Shown here piece by piece: positions 1-12,496 of a stretch of 64,000 nucleotides of DNA; the first letter of the stretch is position 1; each line of letters opens with the position of its first letter. Where the stretch lies: NCBI GenBank assembly GCA_036924085.1, contig JAVGWX010000008.1, positions 53,815,314 to 53,879,313 of the forward strand, read 5' to 3'. Below the pieces are notes generated by a model that had not been told where the DNA came from, ran no database searches, and saw only the letters and a list, made by a program, of their open reading frames with translations. The DNA is from Ariolimax columbianus (taxonomy: Eukaryota; Mollusca; Gastropoda; Stylommatophora; Arionidae). A program made the translations under genes and the position numbers.

Positions 1-283
1 CCACAATTCCCATGTATTCTATATTTTGCATATCCGTGTCAAATATTAGTTATTGCCAAATCATAATATGAACAGCCTCTGCTATTTAATCTGCAAGTTT
101 ATTTCATGTCCAAAATCTGTATCTGTCAACAAAATGTATTTTCATGCATGTCTTCTAATTGTTCCTTGTCCAACAACCACTTAAGTTATTGTTTTGTTAC
201 AGTTCATTCTGGTGTCGTGTTTTTGTGCGTCGTGGTAGTCTGATACTATCGGGCAATAGATCTCAAGTCATTATTACATGTGG

Positions 284-570
284 AGAGCATAGCCTAGTTG
301 ACAGTGAGCTGAATTGCTAAGACTGGAATAACAGCACGCCATGGTTCAAAATCACAGACGTACAGAAAAAAATAAGGGCGTGGTTCATTCCTGGTACAAC
401 TGCTCCTCCAATCGACCCAGCTGTAAATGGGTACCTGGCATATGGGTTGGGAAAGGTAAACAATAAGGAAGGAAACTGGCCACCCCACTTCACAAAGGCT
501 GCGGCTTTGTACATGAAGAGTTATCTTCATCACCGTCGACAATTGTTGGCATGAGACTGACCTTTACCTT
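284..570 (+). repeat. tRNA-related SINE copy (core family 1)
   Basis: The copy opens with a box-A-like stretch (tagcctagttgacagtga), followed by a body with the landmarks 'cagctgtaaatgggtacctgg', 'gttgggaaaggtaaa' and 'actggccaccccac'. The same landmarks recur at 3340, 33240, 36525 and 57975, and in decayed form near 25850 on the minus strand, so this is a dispersed family. The head matches the copy at 57975 almost word for word. Naming it a SINE is inference from the split A/B-box layout seen in the better copies. Confidence 0.6.
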
Positions 571-1380
571 TTACCATTATTACAGCCTATTTTGTTGCAT
601 ATGGCATTTTTAGTTGCTTTGACATTGCATGATCCACCTTTTACACAGATCAAAAGGCTGTAAATGTCAAAAGCTTTAGAAGCAACACCCCATATATGAT
701 ACAGGGATGTCAGTGAATAACTAGTTAACAATAGCTAATGTGCTTGCTTTTATTTTGGTGGTTATAAATTATAGCACTGTAGAGTGGTCTGCCAGGGCAT
801 GGCCATCTGTAGTTTAGAAGGCCGTCGGACTAATTGGGAAAATACCCATGAAACATAACATGTAGGGGCCAACTAAATTACAAAACTCATCAGCACTCAT
901 ATTATGCCAAGATTTATAATCAATCCATACATCATCCAAATAGATAAATAAAATCAATAACAGTACAAAACAGATCAATAAAATAAATAACAGTACAAAA
1001 CACAACAAATTTCTGTTGAAAGTGATCCTTTCACAGAATCCTGCCTTGAAACAAACTGAATACCATCTTCTTTTATTTATTTATGGTATACAACAACCAG
1101 TGCTCCTAATGAAACCAGTCTTTTGAAATGATTACCCCTTTCATGACAGTATTTTTTTAAATGTTCCCCGTATTTGACTCAATCTGTTCAGTTTCAACCC
1201 AAAGCGCACTGGTTTTGAACAGTTATGTCAGCCTTCAGTCTGTTCCATATGTAGTTAAAAATTATGTGAGCAAGCACAAGAGATTAGGGCCGGGACCTAT
1301 TCTCTGGGGCCAAAAAAGTACTGGGGAGGTATTAGGGATGGTGGATAAAGCTAGGATCAACACAACACCATCATCAGATG
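571..1380. other. No recognisable gene
   Basis: A/T-rich sequence with only short open frames and no family motif that I can identify. Around 940-1000 there is a locally repetitive 'aataaataacagtacaaaac' stretch. Confidence 0.4.
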
Positions 1381-1444
1381 CCTATATATATATATATATA
1401 GATATATATATATATATATAAATATATATATTATATATATATAT
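1381..1444. repeat. (TA)n microsatellite
   Basis: Interrupted TA dinucleotide tract of about 60 bp. A shorter TA tract lies near 2405-2425, and a (GT)n(AT)n tract lies at 23621-23646. Confidence 0.9.
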
Positions 1445-1489
1445 CATCAGTTCAGTAACCTAGAAGATCGTTTATGCACTGTTATTGCA

Positions 1490-1890
1490 GTTTGTCAAAC
1501 CCGCCATACATCTCAATTTTTCACCAGGGTATTAGTTTCAGCTATAGTCCACTCTTTTATATTGTCCTCTCACTTTTTGGTCTCCCTCTCCCATGCTTCT
1601 CAGACACAGTGCCTTGCAGGATGGTCTTGATCAATCCCACCGATCGTGACATATGTCCATACCATGTCAATTTTTGTGTTTTTACTATAGTCGATAGGTT
1701 TTTATATTGACCTAACTCCTTCCTAACAATTTCAAGAACACACTCGTTTGTAACGCGATCCAAATATGAAAAACCAAGAATTCTTTGCAAGCATCTCATT
1801 TCCATTGCGCATATTTTACGTCTTAGGACAGCCACCAGAGTCCAAGTCTCACACAGATAGAGGTATACTGAGTTGATTATTGTACACATT
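1490..1890 (-). pseudogene. LINE reverse-transcriptase C-terminal tail, 5'-truncated
   Basis: The minus strand reads a typical post-RT LINE tail. It contains 'CETWTL', 'EMRCLQRILGFSYLDRVTNE', 'LTWYGHMSR' and 'GRGRPKSE', which follow the usual order Y/C-GCETWTL, EMRxLRRI, WxGHxxR, GRGRPR. The RT core (FADD motif) is absent, so this is a truncated, dead copy. The clade cannot be fixed from the tail alone. Confidence 0.7.
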
Positions 1891-2089
1891 AAAGTCAGCT
1901 TTGATTTAAGGCTAATGTTCTTGTCTTTCCAGATTATTCATAGCCTGGTCAAGGCGACCATGGGCATCACTGTTCTCGACTGAAGTATTTGTAAATGCAC
2001 AAATTTGTGATATTTTGAATTGTGATTGCCTAAGGACGAGATCTGAATTTGTGTGGTATGTGCAAGACACTTTGGAAATGATGTCTGTT

Positions 2090-2300
2090 CTGATTATATG
2101 TGTATGCACAGATCGGCTGAGTATGTGACCACAAGTGAGTACGTGATCCAACTATAAGCAATGTAATCTAATTGCATATGAATGCATAGATAGCCTGAGC
2201 ATATGTGAACCGATTGAATATGGATGTACAGATGACCTGACTGAAGGTGAACTGATTGTGTGTGAACGCACAGAACGACTGAGTATCGATCATCAGTACG
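2090..2300. repeat. Degenerate tandem repeat, about four units
   Basis: Four diverged units share 'atgNatgcacagatNgNctgagtatgtg'-like sequence, beginning near 2098, 2176, 2218 and 2259. One unit is longer. The minus-strand translation repeats a His/Ser-rich motif (for example IHIQSVH) but I see no known domain. The rest of 1890-3100 holds nothing I can assign. Confidence 0.5.
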
Positions 2301-3104
2301 AGTTGGTGATTTTGTGATAAGGGAGTGCCGCTGCAAGAATCTGGGTTATGTAGTTTGGGGGAAAACATCAAAAGCCAGTGCTTACAAACCTCCGTTGTAA
2401 TTCAATATATATAGATATATATATTATGATTATTTAGTTTTGATATACTTTGTTCTTTTTGTTAATATTGTTTTTGTTGACATTTTTGTTGGATGGTGTT
2501 TACTGTGTGAAGTCGTGTCGTTGTGTGGATACATGTAACTCTCTAGATAAGTAACTACTCAACTAAAAATGCCTTACGCTGCCACATGTTCTATGTATCG
2601 TGTGGTTTTACATTTTCACACATTTATTTCTATGAAATGCCAAGTTACTTCTTACAGCTCCTAAATCACATGAACTACATTACAAAAGGGCATTATGTGG
2701 AACCTAATGCAGAAAATCTCATTCAAATTGGAGAGACACTTATGTCTAAAGAAAGACATATTTTTTTTTAATTTACAGTAAATTATTTTCTCAAAGGACA
2801 AAATAATTACTTTGCTAACAAATGTCAAAAGAACTAGCCACTTTAAGAAAATGGCTCTACCTGACACAATGTAAATTATTAAGTCATTGGGACATTGAAA
2901 AGATATGTTCACATGCAAAATATTGTGCATATCAGTGTAAGGGTTATTCGGATGTTAGGAGGCAATCATTGTTAAACGGACAATAGTTGACACAAGAAAG
3001 TTTCGTCAGTCTTTCAAGGGGGTTTTTCCGTGAGTCCGTAGGCCTTCTATTACAGTTGGCCATGCCCTTTGTGTATGACAAGAATAGCATCAATGCCCCA
3101 CAGA

Positions 3105-3235
3105 GAGCATGCCGTAAGAGGTGACTGTGTAACACGGCATAACACCAGACATGATTACATGGTTTTATTTAGAGCAGCATAGATGGCATCTAACAGGATA
3201 AGGGTCTACTTTGCTCTAGTGTTTGAGCCTATTTT
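3105..3235 (+). repeat. SINE 3'-body fragment (family 2)
   Basis: The segment with 'cataacaccagacatgatta', 'cagcatagatggcatct' and 'ctactttgctctagt' is closely parallel to 24370-24510, where it forms the 3' half of a tRNA-headed SINE. Here the tRNA-like head is missing or diverged. Confidence 0.55.
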
Positions 3236-3339
3236 CTGCAGCCCTTGTCCCAACGCAGGGGAGTAATAAGCTGCTCGAGCCTAGCCCACTAAGCAGGAAA
3301 TTCTTCTCCTGGGTACATCCAGCTCATGCCAGGGCTGGG

Positions 3340-3560
3340 ACCAGCAACAGTGCGTCTGCCACTGTAGAAGTACAGGTCGACTAAGACTGTTTGATTAGTG
3401 TATTCCCATTTCTGGCTCGCTACACTTGATCCAGTTGTCAATTGGTAACTGCCTTTCCATTAGCTAGGGAAGGAAATACAGTTAGGAAAGGAACTGGTCA
3501 CCCCACCTAATAAACAAAATGTGACCATGTACAAGTCTCTAACAGTTCATCCCCCAACAG
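3340..3560 (+). repeat. SINE core family 1, diverged copy
   Basis: It carries the family landmarks 'gatccagttgtcaattggtaactg', 'cagttaggaaaggaactgg' and 'tcaccccacctaa' in the same order as at 284 and 33240. It is more decayed than those copies. Confidence 0.55.
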
Positions 3561-3639
3561 GGGCCCACCTACTACTTTTATTTCAGATGATAAGTTAGTT
3601 TTCTTTCCACTTATACCGTTGAGTGTCGTGAGGAGCTCA

Positions 3640-4330
3640 AGTCGTCTATTCTGTGCCAAGTGCATTGCGTTGGTCAATGTGAGTTGTGTCGTTGCACAAT
3701 CACTCTGTCATCCATCCACCTGCCTCGCGGCCGCCCTCTTGCCCTGTAGCCAGATCTACCAGTGTTATAAGCCATCAGTGGAAGCTGATGAGTGTGCATT
3801 CTCATGAGATGACCAAACCCCAACTTATTTTCTGTCTGGAAATGTATTCTGCACAAGACGTAGTGCCGACCATACATTGATGCAGTCGTTTCGCATTTTG
3901 TCTCTCCTGGTAACACCGATGACCTTCCTCAAACACTTAATTTCACATGTCAAAATTCTGCTCTCCCGTGCCCTGGCCACAAGCCATGTTTGGCACTGGT
4001 AGCACAGAGTCGGCATAAATATACTGTTTATCAGTTGTTGCTTTGTTGCCAAACTAATGCTCGGGTGTCTAAGCAGTGGTGACAGCTGATAAGTCACAGC
4101 AGATGGTTTCTAACAGTCTCAATTCTCCTGTCAATCCTACTGTCTGCCGAAAAAATACTGCCCAAATCCTTGAACTCATGAGCCTGTTGAAGAGCAATAT
4201 CATTTACATTTATCTGGAGAGCCCCATGTTTTCTACTGATCATCATAGTTCCTGTTTTGTTCTCACGATAAGTTAGATGTTTTATATGTCTTTTTTGTGG
4301 TGGGATGACAAGTTTCAAGACAGGCAACCA
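3640..4330 (-). pseudogene. LINE C-terminal half, decayed
   Basis: Reading the minus strand from 4330 down gives the end of an RT domain ('NDIALQQAHEFKDLGSIFSA', equivalent to the V-x-x-F-KYLG block). It continues with 'IFMPTLCYQCQTW', 'EIKCLRKVIGVTRRDKMRND', 'LGFGHLMRM', 'MAYNTGRSGYRARGRPRGRW' in broken frames. Pieces of the same family occur at 11060-12335 (minus) and 53150-53260 (plus), which share the 'MAYN..GRSGY' block. No catalytic RT residues remain here. Confidence 0.75.
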
Positions 4331-5154
4331 TTTACAACTGGGTACACTGGAGAGTGTAGTGACGGGGGGGAATTCAACATGGTACCTTTGCTATGCAAAT
4401 GTTTGAATCACTCTGCTACTCAGATGGAAGCCTATAAACTTGTCATTCTTCTTGCTCATCCACATGTGAAGTGTCCGCAACACTACAACAGCACAGAACT
4501 TCTCATCATCCCATTTAGTTGCAATTCGTTGATTGCATTTAGGGAATCTTGAATCAATTTGTTTGTAATAAGGTTTCACTAGCAATGAATTTTGCATTAT
4601 GAGGTTTCCAGCCCCAAGCAATACCTTGCTTAGTCACCTTATGTTGGGAAGGAAGCAGTGGCTATATTCTGTTCATCCTAGGAACCACTAGGGTGTACAG
4701 CAGCACGACTGGTACTCAATTTCATGTTAACTTATTAAACAGACTCAACGGGGTGGAGGATGCATCAGGGTCAGGTGACCCGGACCCTAATCTGCCTCCA
4801 AGTGGCGGCTTTGGAAACATTACACGAGAATAAGGGTCGACGAGGAAAGACAAATCCAGTTTCAAAAATGCTGTGCTGAAAGCGGTTGTGTTTCACCAAA
4901 TGGCAAAGTAAACTGCAACACAAAAAACCTTTTCATGACAAACACTGAAAAAGAAATAGAATAAACAATAACACCCAAACTACAACCACTAACACATTTT
5001 ATTTCTATTATACATACAAAGTTGGATTGGATATAAATAAATACCATCAGTAAGAAAAATGTATGTATGCTTATCCCACAGCTCAGGAGAACCCTGAGAG
5101 CACAAGATGATTTAAAAATCTCAGACATAGAAAATACCACCTGTTAAATGTGGC
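4331..5154. other. No recognisable gene
   Basis: No convincing coding region. 4630-4850 is locally less A/T-rich and carries phrases seen in other repeats of the window (for example 'cttagtcaccttatg'). It may be an old SINE relic, but I cannot define its ends. Confidence 0.35.
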
Positions 5155-5797
5155 TTAACCCTATTCAGCTGGCAGATGATGAAATCGGCTGGCCACCCAC
5201 TACGACCAAAATCGACCTTTGCATGTGTTTGTGTTTCGTAATTTAGTTTGTTACATTTTTTTTACAGCTCTACATGATGGTTGCATCTGCGCAATTGATG
5301 TTAAATTGTAATTTCATTTCCTATAGGCACACACTTGCAAAAGCTATGATATTTGAAACTAATCACTTTTCGTGAGCAAAGTTGAATTTCAAGACCGGAG
5401 ATATTATTTATTATTTGATCAGTCCAAGAGTCACACATCTGGATTACTCGTGGACATTCAACACATGCCCGATTCAGACATTGACTGGAACACAATACGA
5501 AAGGTGTCTGTAAGAAAATTGACAGATACATCTGTGAAGTACACAACGTGGTAGGTACCAAAATAATGTCCATTTCCACATTAATATCATTTAACGCTTC
5601 ATGCTAATACATATTCTTTATTACCAATACTTCATGTCATAGATAGTTTAATTATGTATCTTATGTTTAGATCATTATTTTACCTCAATTTGTTCCCTAT
5701 TAATTAATTTTATGTTGAATAACTCTGTGATGCAAGGAATTCCAGCATTTTGGTCTGGACAAAAAGACATGAATTAGTACGGACTGAAAAGGGTTAA
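5155..5797. mobile_element. TTAA-flanked piggyBac-type MITE, about 635 bp
   Basis: The element is bounded by TTAA on both sides (5155-5158 and 5794-5797). The termini are inverted repeats: the left end reads CCCTATTCAGCTGGC and the right end, reverse-complemented, reads CCCTTTTCAGTCCGT. The first ten bases match apart from one. TTAA target sites with CCC-starting termini are the signature of the piggyBac superfamily. No transposase frame lies inside, so it is non-autonomous. Its termini differ from those of the full piggyBac at 16748-19822, so it probably belongs to another family. Confidence 0.65.
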
Positions 5798-6744
5798 CAA
5801 TGATCAACTTTTACAACTACTTTTTTATATATGATTTCATTCTGCTAAATGACATTTTTCAAGAAGTCAAGTATAAAATCTAAACCATTTAGCTATGTTA
5901 TCAGTCAGAAAACTAAACTTAACAAATCTGCATCAAATTCACTATGGCTGTCTATCGAAACTAATAATTTTTCACATGGATTTCATAATCATGACTAAAC
6001 TATACAATGCCAATAAATGTCGGCTTTGAATACATATTGGTATGACAACTGATAGTGTTATAAAAATTGTTTATTTCATCCCAATGTACAAATTCAGTTT
6101 GGAGTAGTTTGAGCGCATGTCACTCACAGTGAAGGGCAGCAGTTTACCCAGCTATAAATATATTGCAATAAAACTTTATCCCATCAGTGTCAGCTATGGG
6201 GGTACCTTCTCTTTCTATTGTACATATTAAAACATCCAGGAGATCACAGCACAATAACATTCTTTAGGAGTCAACATTATAAAAATAATCTAAAAGTTAA
6301 AGAACATTTACTAACATACCAAAGAGCAAATTGTCAGTCAACATTCTAGAACAGACCAGTACAGCAATCCACACGAAAGACAGCCCAGCTGTTCAAACTA
6401 TCTCCCAATTCACTCAAATAACAACTATGCTGAGACACCACCATATATAGCTATTACTAATTTTCAACTTTGATAAACATAAATGTTAATTATTTATTAT
6501 CTTACTTCAAATCATGTCCAATTTGTGTGTGGATAATAATGTAGCCAATGTACACCGACTATTTGTACTGTAAAAGATGCTATAGAAACAGATGCCAGTG
6601 GAACAGTACATAAAGGCTTTGAAGAAGCATTCTGCAAGAAAGCAAACTGCAGTAGCTGTGCCATGCTCCTACAGGAGTGAAAAGGGAAGAAATATGAATT
6701 ATGACACCAAGACCTCAATACAGTATGATAAATTGAAAGGTCTG
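5798..6744. other. No recognisable gene
   Basis: A/T-rich sequence without long frames, splice-bounded exons or repeats that I can link to others in the window. Confidence 0.4.
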
Positions 6745-7225
6745 TTAAATTCTTAACTTAACGTCTTTATACTGGTTTAGAAGACACTGCAGAGTCTGTA
6801 TACAACCAATTTTGTTTTACTTCGCTTGATCTAAAATAATTATGTGCATCCAATTTATTCTTGAATGCATTAATTGTCCCTGCCTCCAATATTTCCTGTG
6901 GCAGTGGATTCCAAGCATTCACAACTCTGACTAAAAAAATATTTACTTGTATCTAATCTGGACCTTTCTTTAATTAATCTCTAGCAGTGCCCTCTTTTTC
7001 ATGCAGGTGGCTGTACTTTGAAAAACTTGTAGTCTAATTTATTTCCCTTGATTATCTTATAAACCTGTATGATATCACCTCAAATTCTTCTCTATTCTAG
7101 ACAATTTAGGCCAGTTTTTCTTAATATTTCCTTAAAGCTATAATTTCGGAATTCCACATTCAGTTTTGTTGAACTTCTTTGTATCCTTTCCAGTTGATAT
7201 ATTTTTATGACAAATAAATATAATT
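6745..7225 (-). mobile_element. CR1/L2-like LINE, 5'-truncated 3' end
   Basis: The minus strand matches the end of the LINE at 37780-38808: 'YKI(I)KG', 'NAWN(P)LPQE' and the 3' UTR 'actggttgtatacagactctgcagNgtcttctaaaccagtataaag', ending 'gttaagttaag'. Only the last part of the RT tail and the UTR remain, and the coding part is frameshifted. The family has five copies in the window (6745, 26265, 37780, 45357, 59912), all ending at the same 3' sequence, as expected for target-primed insertion. Confidence 0.75.
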
Positions 7226-7519
7226 AAATAAACTGTACCACAGAAAACAATTTCCCTTGCATAGGCTGCCTTCTGCATAAATTTTAATTTCTGTTCAACT
7301 TTCTGTAGATTTATTTAAATTTTATTTCTACCCAGACTTCAAACATTGTGACTCTTATCATTGGTTATGTTGTCCATTGTCTCAAATAAAACTCGCTGCT
7401 TAAACAATCTCTTTTGTATGCACAAAACACAACAAATACACACATATTGTTAGTGTCGACACAAATGTCATGTACAATAAAACATGTTTAATTAAATCAC
7501 AGACAGCGGCTACATGGTA

Positions 7520-7790
7520 AAGCAAATTAAAGTAAAGTAAGTAACCCATATCATTACTGCCACAGGGGTGTGAGGTGTTTAGCTATCTCACATTTTAAAG
7601 GCTTGGGGCTATATGAGGGGGTAGCCGCCATCTCTCCCTCGCCGCTTCAACTTACCAAACTGAACTGGTACCCATTTAAGGCTGGGTCGACCCGGGAGCT
7701 GTAGCAGTCTGAAAAAACATTTTCGCCTCAACTGGGGAATGAACCCAGGACCGCTCAGATGTGAAGCCAGCTACAGGGCTATGAAGAAAA
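7520..7790 (-). repeat. tRNA-derived SINE, minus orientation
   Basis: The reverse complement contains a box-B sequence GGTTCATTCCC in 'gcggtcctgggttcattccccag', preceded by a plausible box A. The body includes 'taaatgggtaccagttcag', related to core family 1. Boundaries are approximate. Confidence 0.55.
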
Positions 7791-10487
7791 TCACTACCAC
7801 TATTATTATTATAATAGAAAATACAGGATCGTATATAAATGTACGTCTTTTTATACAAATGCATGATAATATTAGTTATACTTCCTCATTTATGGGATTA
7901 TTTTGTAAAAATAAGTAATATGTTCTAAGATTATACTTCTATTCTTAATACAGACAATAGAATTTATAGGCATTGCCCACCATTCTGTAAGTTGGATTGA
8001 GAGCATCATCAACCCCATGAACTATGTCCGTGCCTTATGCTCCTGGCAGGTTCAACATTGTCAAACAGGCCATATTAGGATGGTTAGACAAAGACAAGTA
8101 CAATTTGCTACCAGTTAGAGATGAAAAGTAAATCACAGAGAGAGCTAAAGACAACAAAGCTGAACTATGTATGCAAGCAGCATCAATGACCAAGGAAAGT
8201 AAAGGATTTTTAAAAACCTGAGCCAAAACAATTGAATAGAACAGGAAATCTATTGCTAATGCAAGAGAAAGCTATCTATTCTATACAAGTTGATAAAGCT
8301 CACATGAGAAGGCAACATTAATGTCCCCAGAAGACATTGATAGATTGTGGACCAATATCACTCATAATTGTAAGATGTCAAGAAAAAGATTAAAGGAGCC
8401 TAATCACTAAAATATCAGCATCAACACTTAACACGGACAAAGGCGCTCACTAAATTTCTATATGGCTACTCTAACAAAACTAAAAACAGACAGGCTGACC
8501 ACAAGAAGTGCTTATTTTCACTTTAATACATGTTCTCCCTCACAGCAAATTTTGTCAAGAAAACTGGAAAACGTGTGTAGTCATAATTAAAAACATGGTG
8601 AACGAGACGAAGAAGACTTTCAGATAGTCAATGGTAGATTTAAACATCAAAGTTGGCTCAAACGATGGCACCTATGAACTATGAGAAATGATGGTATGCA
8701 AACTTGTTGATGTCCGTAGTTTAAATAATTTGACCATTGAAGAGACCATATTACCACACAAAGAAACAGTAAACCAAACTGGTTGTAAGAAACAACGCAA
8801 GGTTCTTTGCCCTGTAAAGAATGTCATCCTCAGGTGTTAACCAGCAATAATAGAAGTTCTGATTTGTTGAGGTCATTTTTCCTTGCGCAAACACTTGGTC
8901 CTTTAGAAAGACCAAGTCTGTATAAAATGTAAACAGCAATCATTTTAACTATATAAAACTTATTGCAGATGAATATTCCAACACAAATGGTGGCAATGAA
9001 ATTGTTCAAAAATTAGCAGTACGGTGGTAATTATCTTTTTTGGTAGAAACGGCACGTACATATTTTGTTTATCTAGTTAACAAAATATGTCTTAGCCACT
9101 AAATAAGCTTGAGGAATTTAAGAGAAAATTGCTCCAACTTTTAAAATAATTTATGAAGGAATAAAATATCATCCGTCTGAGCATTATTCAGAGTTAAACT
9201 CCTGTTGAATAAGAAAAAAAAAAAATTTAATTTCAAAATAAACTGCCAAAAATTAGATGGGCAGACCATTTTTGGGTGGCGTATTTTTGGCTGTACCGCT
9301 TGGATTTTGGCCATAATTTAGTGACGTCTACACAGCACACACATTTTCGGAAATAACAAATATGGCGGCGCAAATCTTCAATAGGATTTATAATTTTTGT
9401 GATGAAAAGGGGTTTTGAAAATTCAGGAAATGGCCATTCTAAAAGGCTAGCAACAGAACAATTTATTGAATGTAATTTCAATGATTTTGAGTCTGATAAA
9501 TCAGTTGTTATTGTTATTTGTGTAATTCAGATTACCATTCATCCATTGATTAGAATCAAACTAGATCTGGGTAGTCGAAGGTTGTATCCCACGTTATTTA
9601 TCAAGTAAATTTGATTAATATATTCTACTCTACTGAAGTAGAAACATTGGAGATTAGCAGGTCAATCAATTTTAGATGGAATAACTGTATTGGAGCATAT
9701 GGTTTTGTCATAGTAAATAGCTTTGTCAAATATCTACATGTGACTATTGTTCCTATTTTCTCAGGAGCACAGGGAATGGGATTCTATGGACTGGATAGCC
9801 ATGGTTCAAAGAGTTAATATGGCCTGGTGCTGATATTTTAAACAACCAGAAGTAGGAAATTAAGAAAAAACAAAGTATAACAATTTGAAAAGTGACCAGC
9901 ATGTACTTGCTAACAATTTGAAAGCTTCTATCATTTTAGTGTCCATCATCAACTAATTTGCTTTAAACAAATGTTTTTTTAAATTAGCTATTATATGCAC
10001 AACTTTACCCCATCAATATTTGCCATTTCTTAGAAACATCAGTGTGAACTGTTTCAAATATTTTAAGCCCAAATTATAGACAAATTAAAAATATGAAATG
10101 CTATATTACATAAGAAATAAAACGATAAAACACCAGTGAAGGAAATTAAAAAGTCTAAATATAACGACCAACATATATCAAACAAACATGCCTCCAATGA
10201 ATGTAGAACCGGAAGCTTGTGACAGCACTGGTTCCCTTAGTTGCCCCAATGTCCTTACTGTGGCCAATGAAGTGGGATCTAATTAGTATTTAGTTTTGAA
10301 AAAATAATCTTGACTTCTTCAAAAATCTGAGGATAAATCAAAACATTTTAAATGTTCTGGGAAATTAAATTAATACACTCATCATTCATTTATTCTGCTA
10401 CAAGAGCCATTTAATTTTGAATACCTTTCACCTTGTATGTTTACACATAATTTGTACTGGGGTTTTCTGTATTTCCTCAAGTGGGTG
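7791..10487. other. Long stretch without an assignable gene
   Basis: Short, unrelated open frames only. Around 7950-8760 the base composition and phrase style resemble a very old retrotransposon, but I could not find a motif that proves it. 9200-9830 has several 60-80-codon frames without domain features. Confidence 0.35.
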
Positions 10488-10853
10488 GCCATACCATTGG
10501 GGATCAAGACACTGAGCAGCGCATGCGATGCAGCAGTCAGCAACCCATAGCTGATTGCTAGCATCAGGGTCTGCAAACCAGAGCAGCCAAGATCCTTCTA
10601 CACCTCCACACGATGATCCTGGATAACAGACTGCAATTGAGCAAACTGGCTAAAGAGATGGTATTGAAGAAGGATAGCAACACGGTACTCAAAAATGCCT
10701 GCTGAATTGGATCGAAAGGTGTAAATATCGCAGTCAAGCTGTAGCTACAACACAACACATTCTGTTCTCCGGACTACACCCTGCTACTTGCACAGCCCTT
10801 TTTGGGGCTTGGTAGCGGGGGATTGAAAACTAACGAAGAAGAAGAAAACACCA
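10488..10853 (+). repeat. SINE-A copy, near full length
   Basis: This is a representative copy of the commonest repeat here. The 5' part is 'gggatcaagacactgagcagcgc', the middle 'gatcctggataacag', then 'gtgtaaatatcgcagtcaagctgta'. The end is 'ggcttggtagcggggga' followed by a GAA-rich tail. Other copies: 12497(-), 21680(+), 23646(+, partial), 29540(-), 37330(-), 39348(+), 41340(+, partial), 55672(+), 57643(-), 59771(-, partial), 60858(-, fragment). An internal frame gives the recurring peptide 'RKVQISQSSCKL', but the copies do not keep it open, so it is not a gene. Confidence 0.8.
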
Positions 10854-11059
10854 TTGTGTATTGGTTTTTTTTCCTTCCAAATTATAAAAATATAATTTCC
10901 TTTCTTCATATCACTGGTGTCTCAACAAAATATTTGGAAATCAAAGACTTGGCTATTATGATCTCCTTAACCAAACAATCATATAAATCTAAATGAATGT
11001 CAATTTTGTATAGTTATCTGACTACTTGTACCCTGATAAGCATCGTGGAGAATATTAGT

Positions 11060-12335
11060 CACCTCTCCTTGACCAGATGTGTTGTGTCTGAACTTGTCAA
11101 CCAGACCGTCAGGCATGGAAGCTGATCAGGGGATATTCTCATGACATGACCAAATCAGCAAAACCTCTGTCTGGACATGTATTTGGCACATGGGATGGAC
11201 ACCGACTCTTTTGGAAATATCTTCTTTCCTCAATCTGTCTCTTCTGGAGACGCCAGCGGGATGCTGTAGATCAATTTTTGCTTTGTTGCCAGACTAATGT
11301 GAGGATGTTTAAGCAGTGGTGGCAGTTAAAAAAGTCACTCCAACTGCTATCTGGTCTCATTAACTCTGTCAATCTGCCATCTTCTGAGAAAATGCTGGGC
11401 AGGTACCTGATCTCCTGGAGAGCTATGTTCTGAATGATTAAGTTTAGCAGCCCCTGCACTCTGCCAAACTTCAGAATTGTCACCTTAGCCATGCTGATAT
11501 GCATACTGTACTTATCGCAAGTTGCATCCAACGTGGCTAAAGTGATTTTGAGTTTATTTTCATCTGTATATGCAAAAGGCATTGGGCATATGCGAATAAA
11601 AGTTTATATATGGAATTATAATCTGGATCGTGTGCCGCTGCCTGATAGACGTATGACACAATTATGTCCATATAAATGTTAGAAATCGGGGACAGCTCAC
11701 ATCCCTGAAGATTAGAAAAGTCTCTGTGACATCATCCTCCGCACGCAACACACTCCAGTACCCTATTATAGAGTTCTCACATCTTCAAATAAATAACTTC
11801 ATATCCCATACTCCTCCATCTATTTCTGTCAAATGGGTTAATATCTTTCTCTTGGTCCATGAATGCTGAGATGTTCAGCATATTCAATAGTTTTCTCATA
11901 CATCCGCCTTGGGTAAATAAAGCATCAGTGCATCCCTTGACCTTGAGGAAACCAAATTGGACTTTGTTGAGCTGAGGTTTGGCAATCGGTCGCACTCTCT
12001 GTTCAATAAGTTTTGCATACATTTTCTCTATATGACTTGATAGCGAAATATCCCTATAGGTGTCACAGTTCTGCTCAGAGTTCTTTCATTTTCATATGGG
12101 TACCATTGTAGCCCTTTAATAGTCGTCTGGGACTCTTCTTTCCATCCACTCCATTGTGAATATTCCTTTTAGCCCCATCACTTCTGACTGCCCACATGCC
12201 TGAATTGCCTGTGTAGGAATGTCAACTTTCCCCCATGCCCACATGCCTGGATTGCTTGTGTAGGAATGTCGACTTTCCCCCATAGACTTGTTCTTTGGAC
12301 TGTGTTTGGACACCGGTACTCGTTCCACCTCGTGA
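11060..12335 (-). pseudogene. Decayed LINE (RT fingers to C-terminus)
   Basis: Read on the minus strand from 12335 down. The RT fingers 'MYAKLIEQRVRPIAKPQLN' and 'QFGFLKVKGCTDALF' are followed by 'AFMDQEKD' (the motif-A neighbourhood, with its aspartate context lost). Next come 'MHISMAKVTILKF' and 'IIQNIALQEIRYLPSIFSEDG' (the post-FADD block), and the tail near 11100. It is frameshifted throughout. It is related to 3640-4330 by the 'IALQ..(H/R)' block and tail. A 47-bp tandem duplication lies within it. Confidence 0.75.
12191..12284. repeat. 47-bp tandem duplication inside LINE relic
   Basis: Two units start at 12191 and 12238 with 'cccacatgcctg' and run to 'gtcNactttccccca'. The duplicated part is coding in the LINE. 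The 47-bp length shifts frame, so the two units are read differently. Confidence 0.85.
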
Positions 12336-12496
12336 ATCAGTATGTGGCGAGGTACGAATGGTACTTCCTCCGCTGTACCACTTTGGTTAAGAAGGTCGTG
12401 GAAGTATTCCTCGCATTAAATTTTTATAGTGACAAAAAATTACATTGGCAATAATTCATAAAAAATATGTACCAACAGTTTCATTAACACACTCAG

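Noticed and set aside
2586..2930. Small host ORFs on both strands
   Set aside because: Short, overlapping, A/T-driven frames without motif, splice signal or repeat support.
10564..10758. Recurring peptide with RKVQISQSSCKL in many SINE-A copies
   Set aside because: Frames open only by chance in different copies and orientations; the repeat is non-coding.
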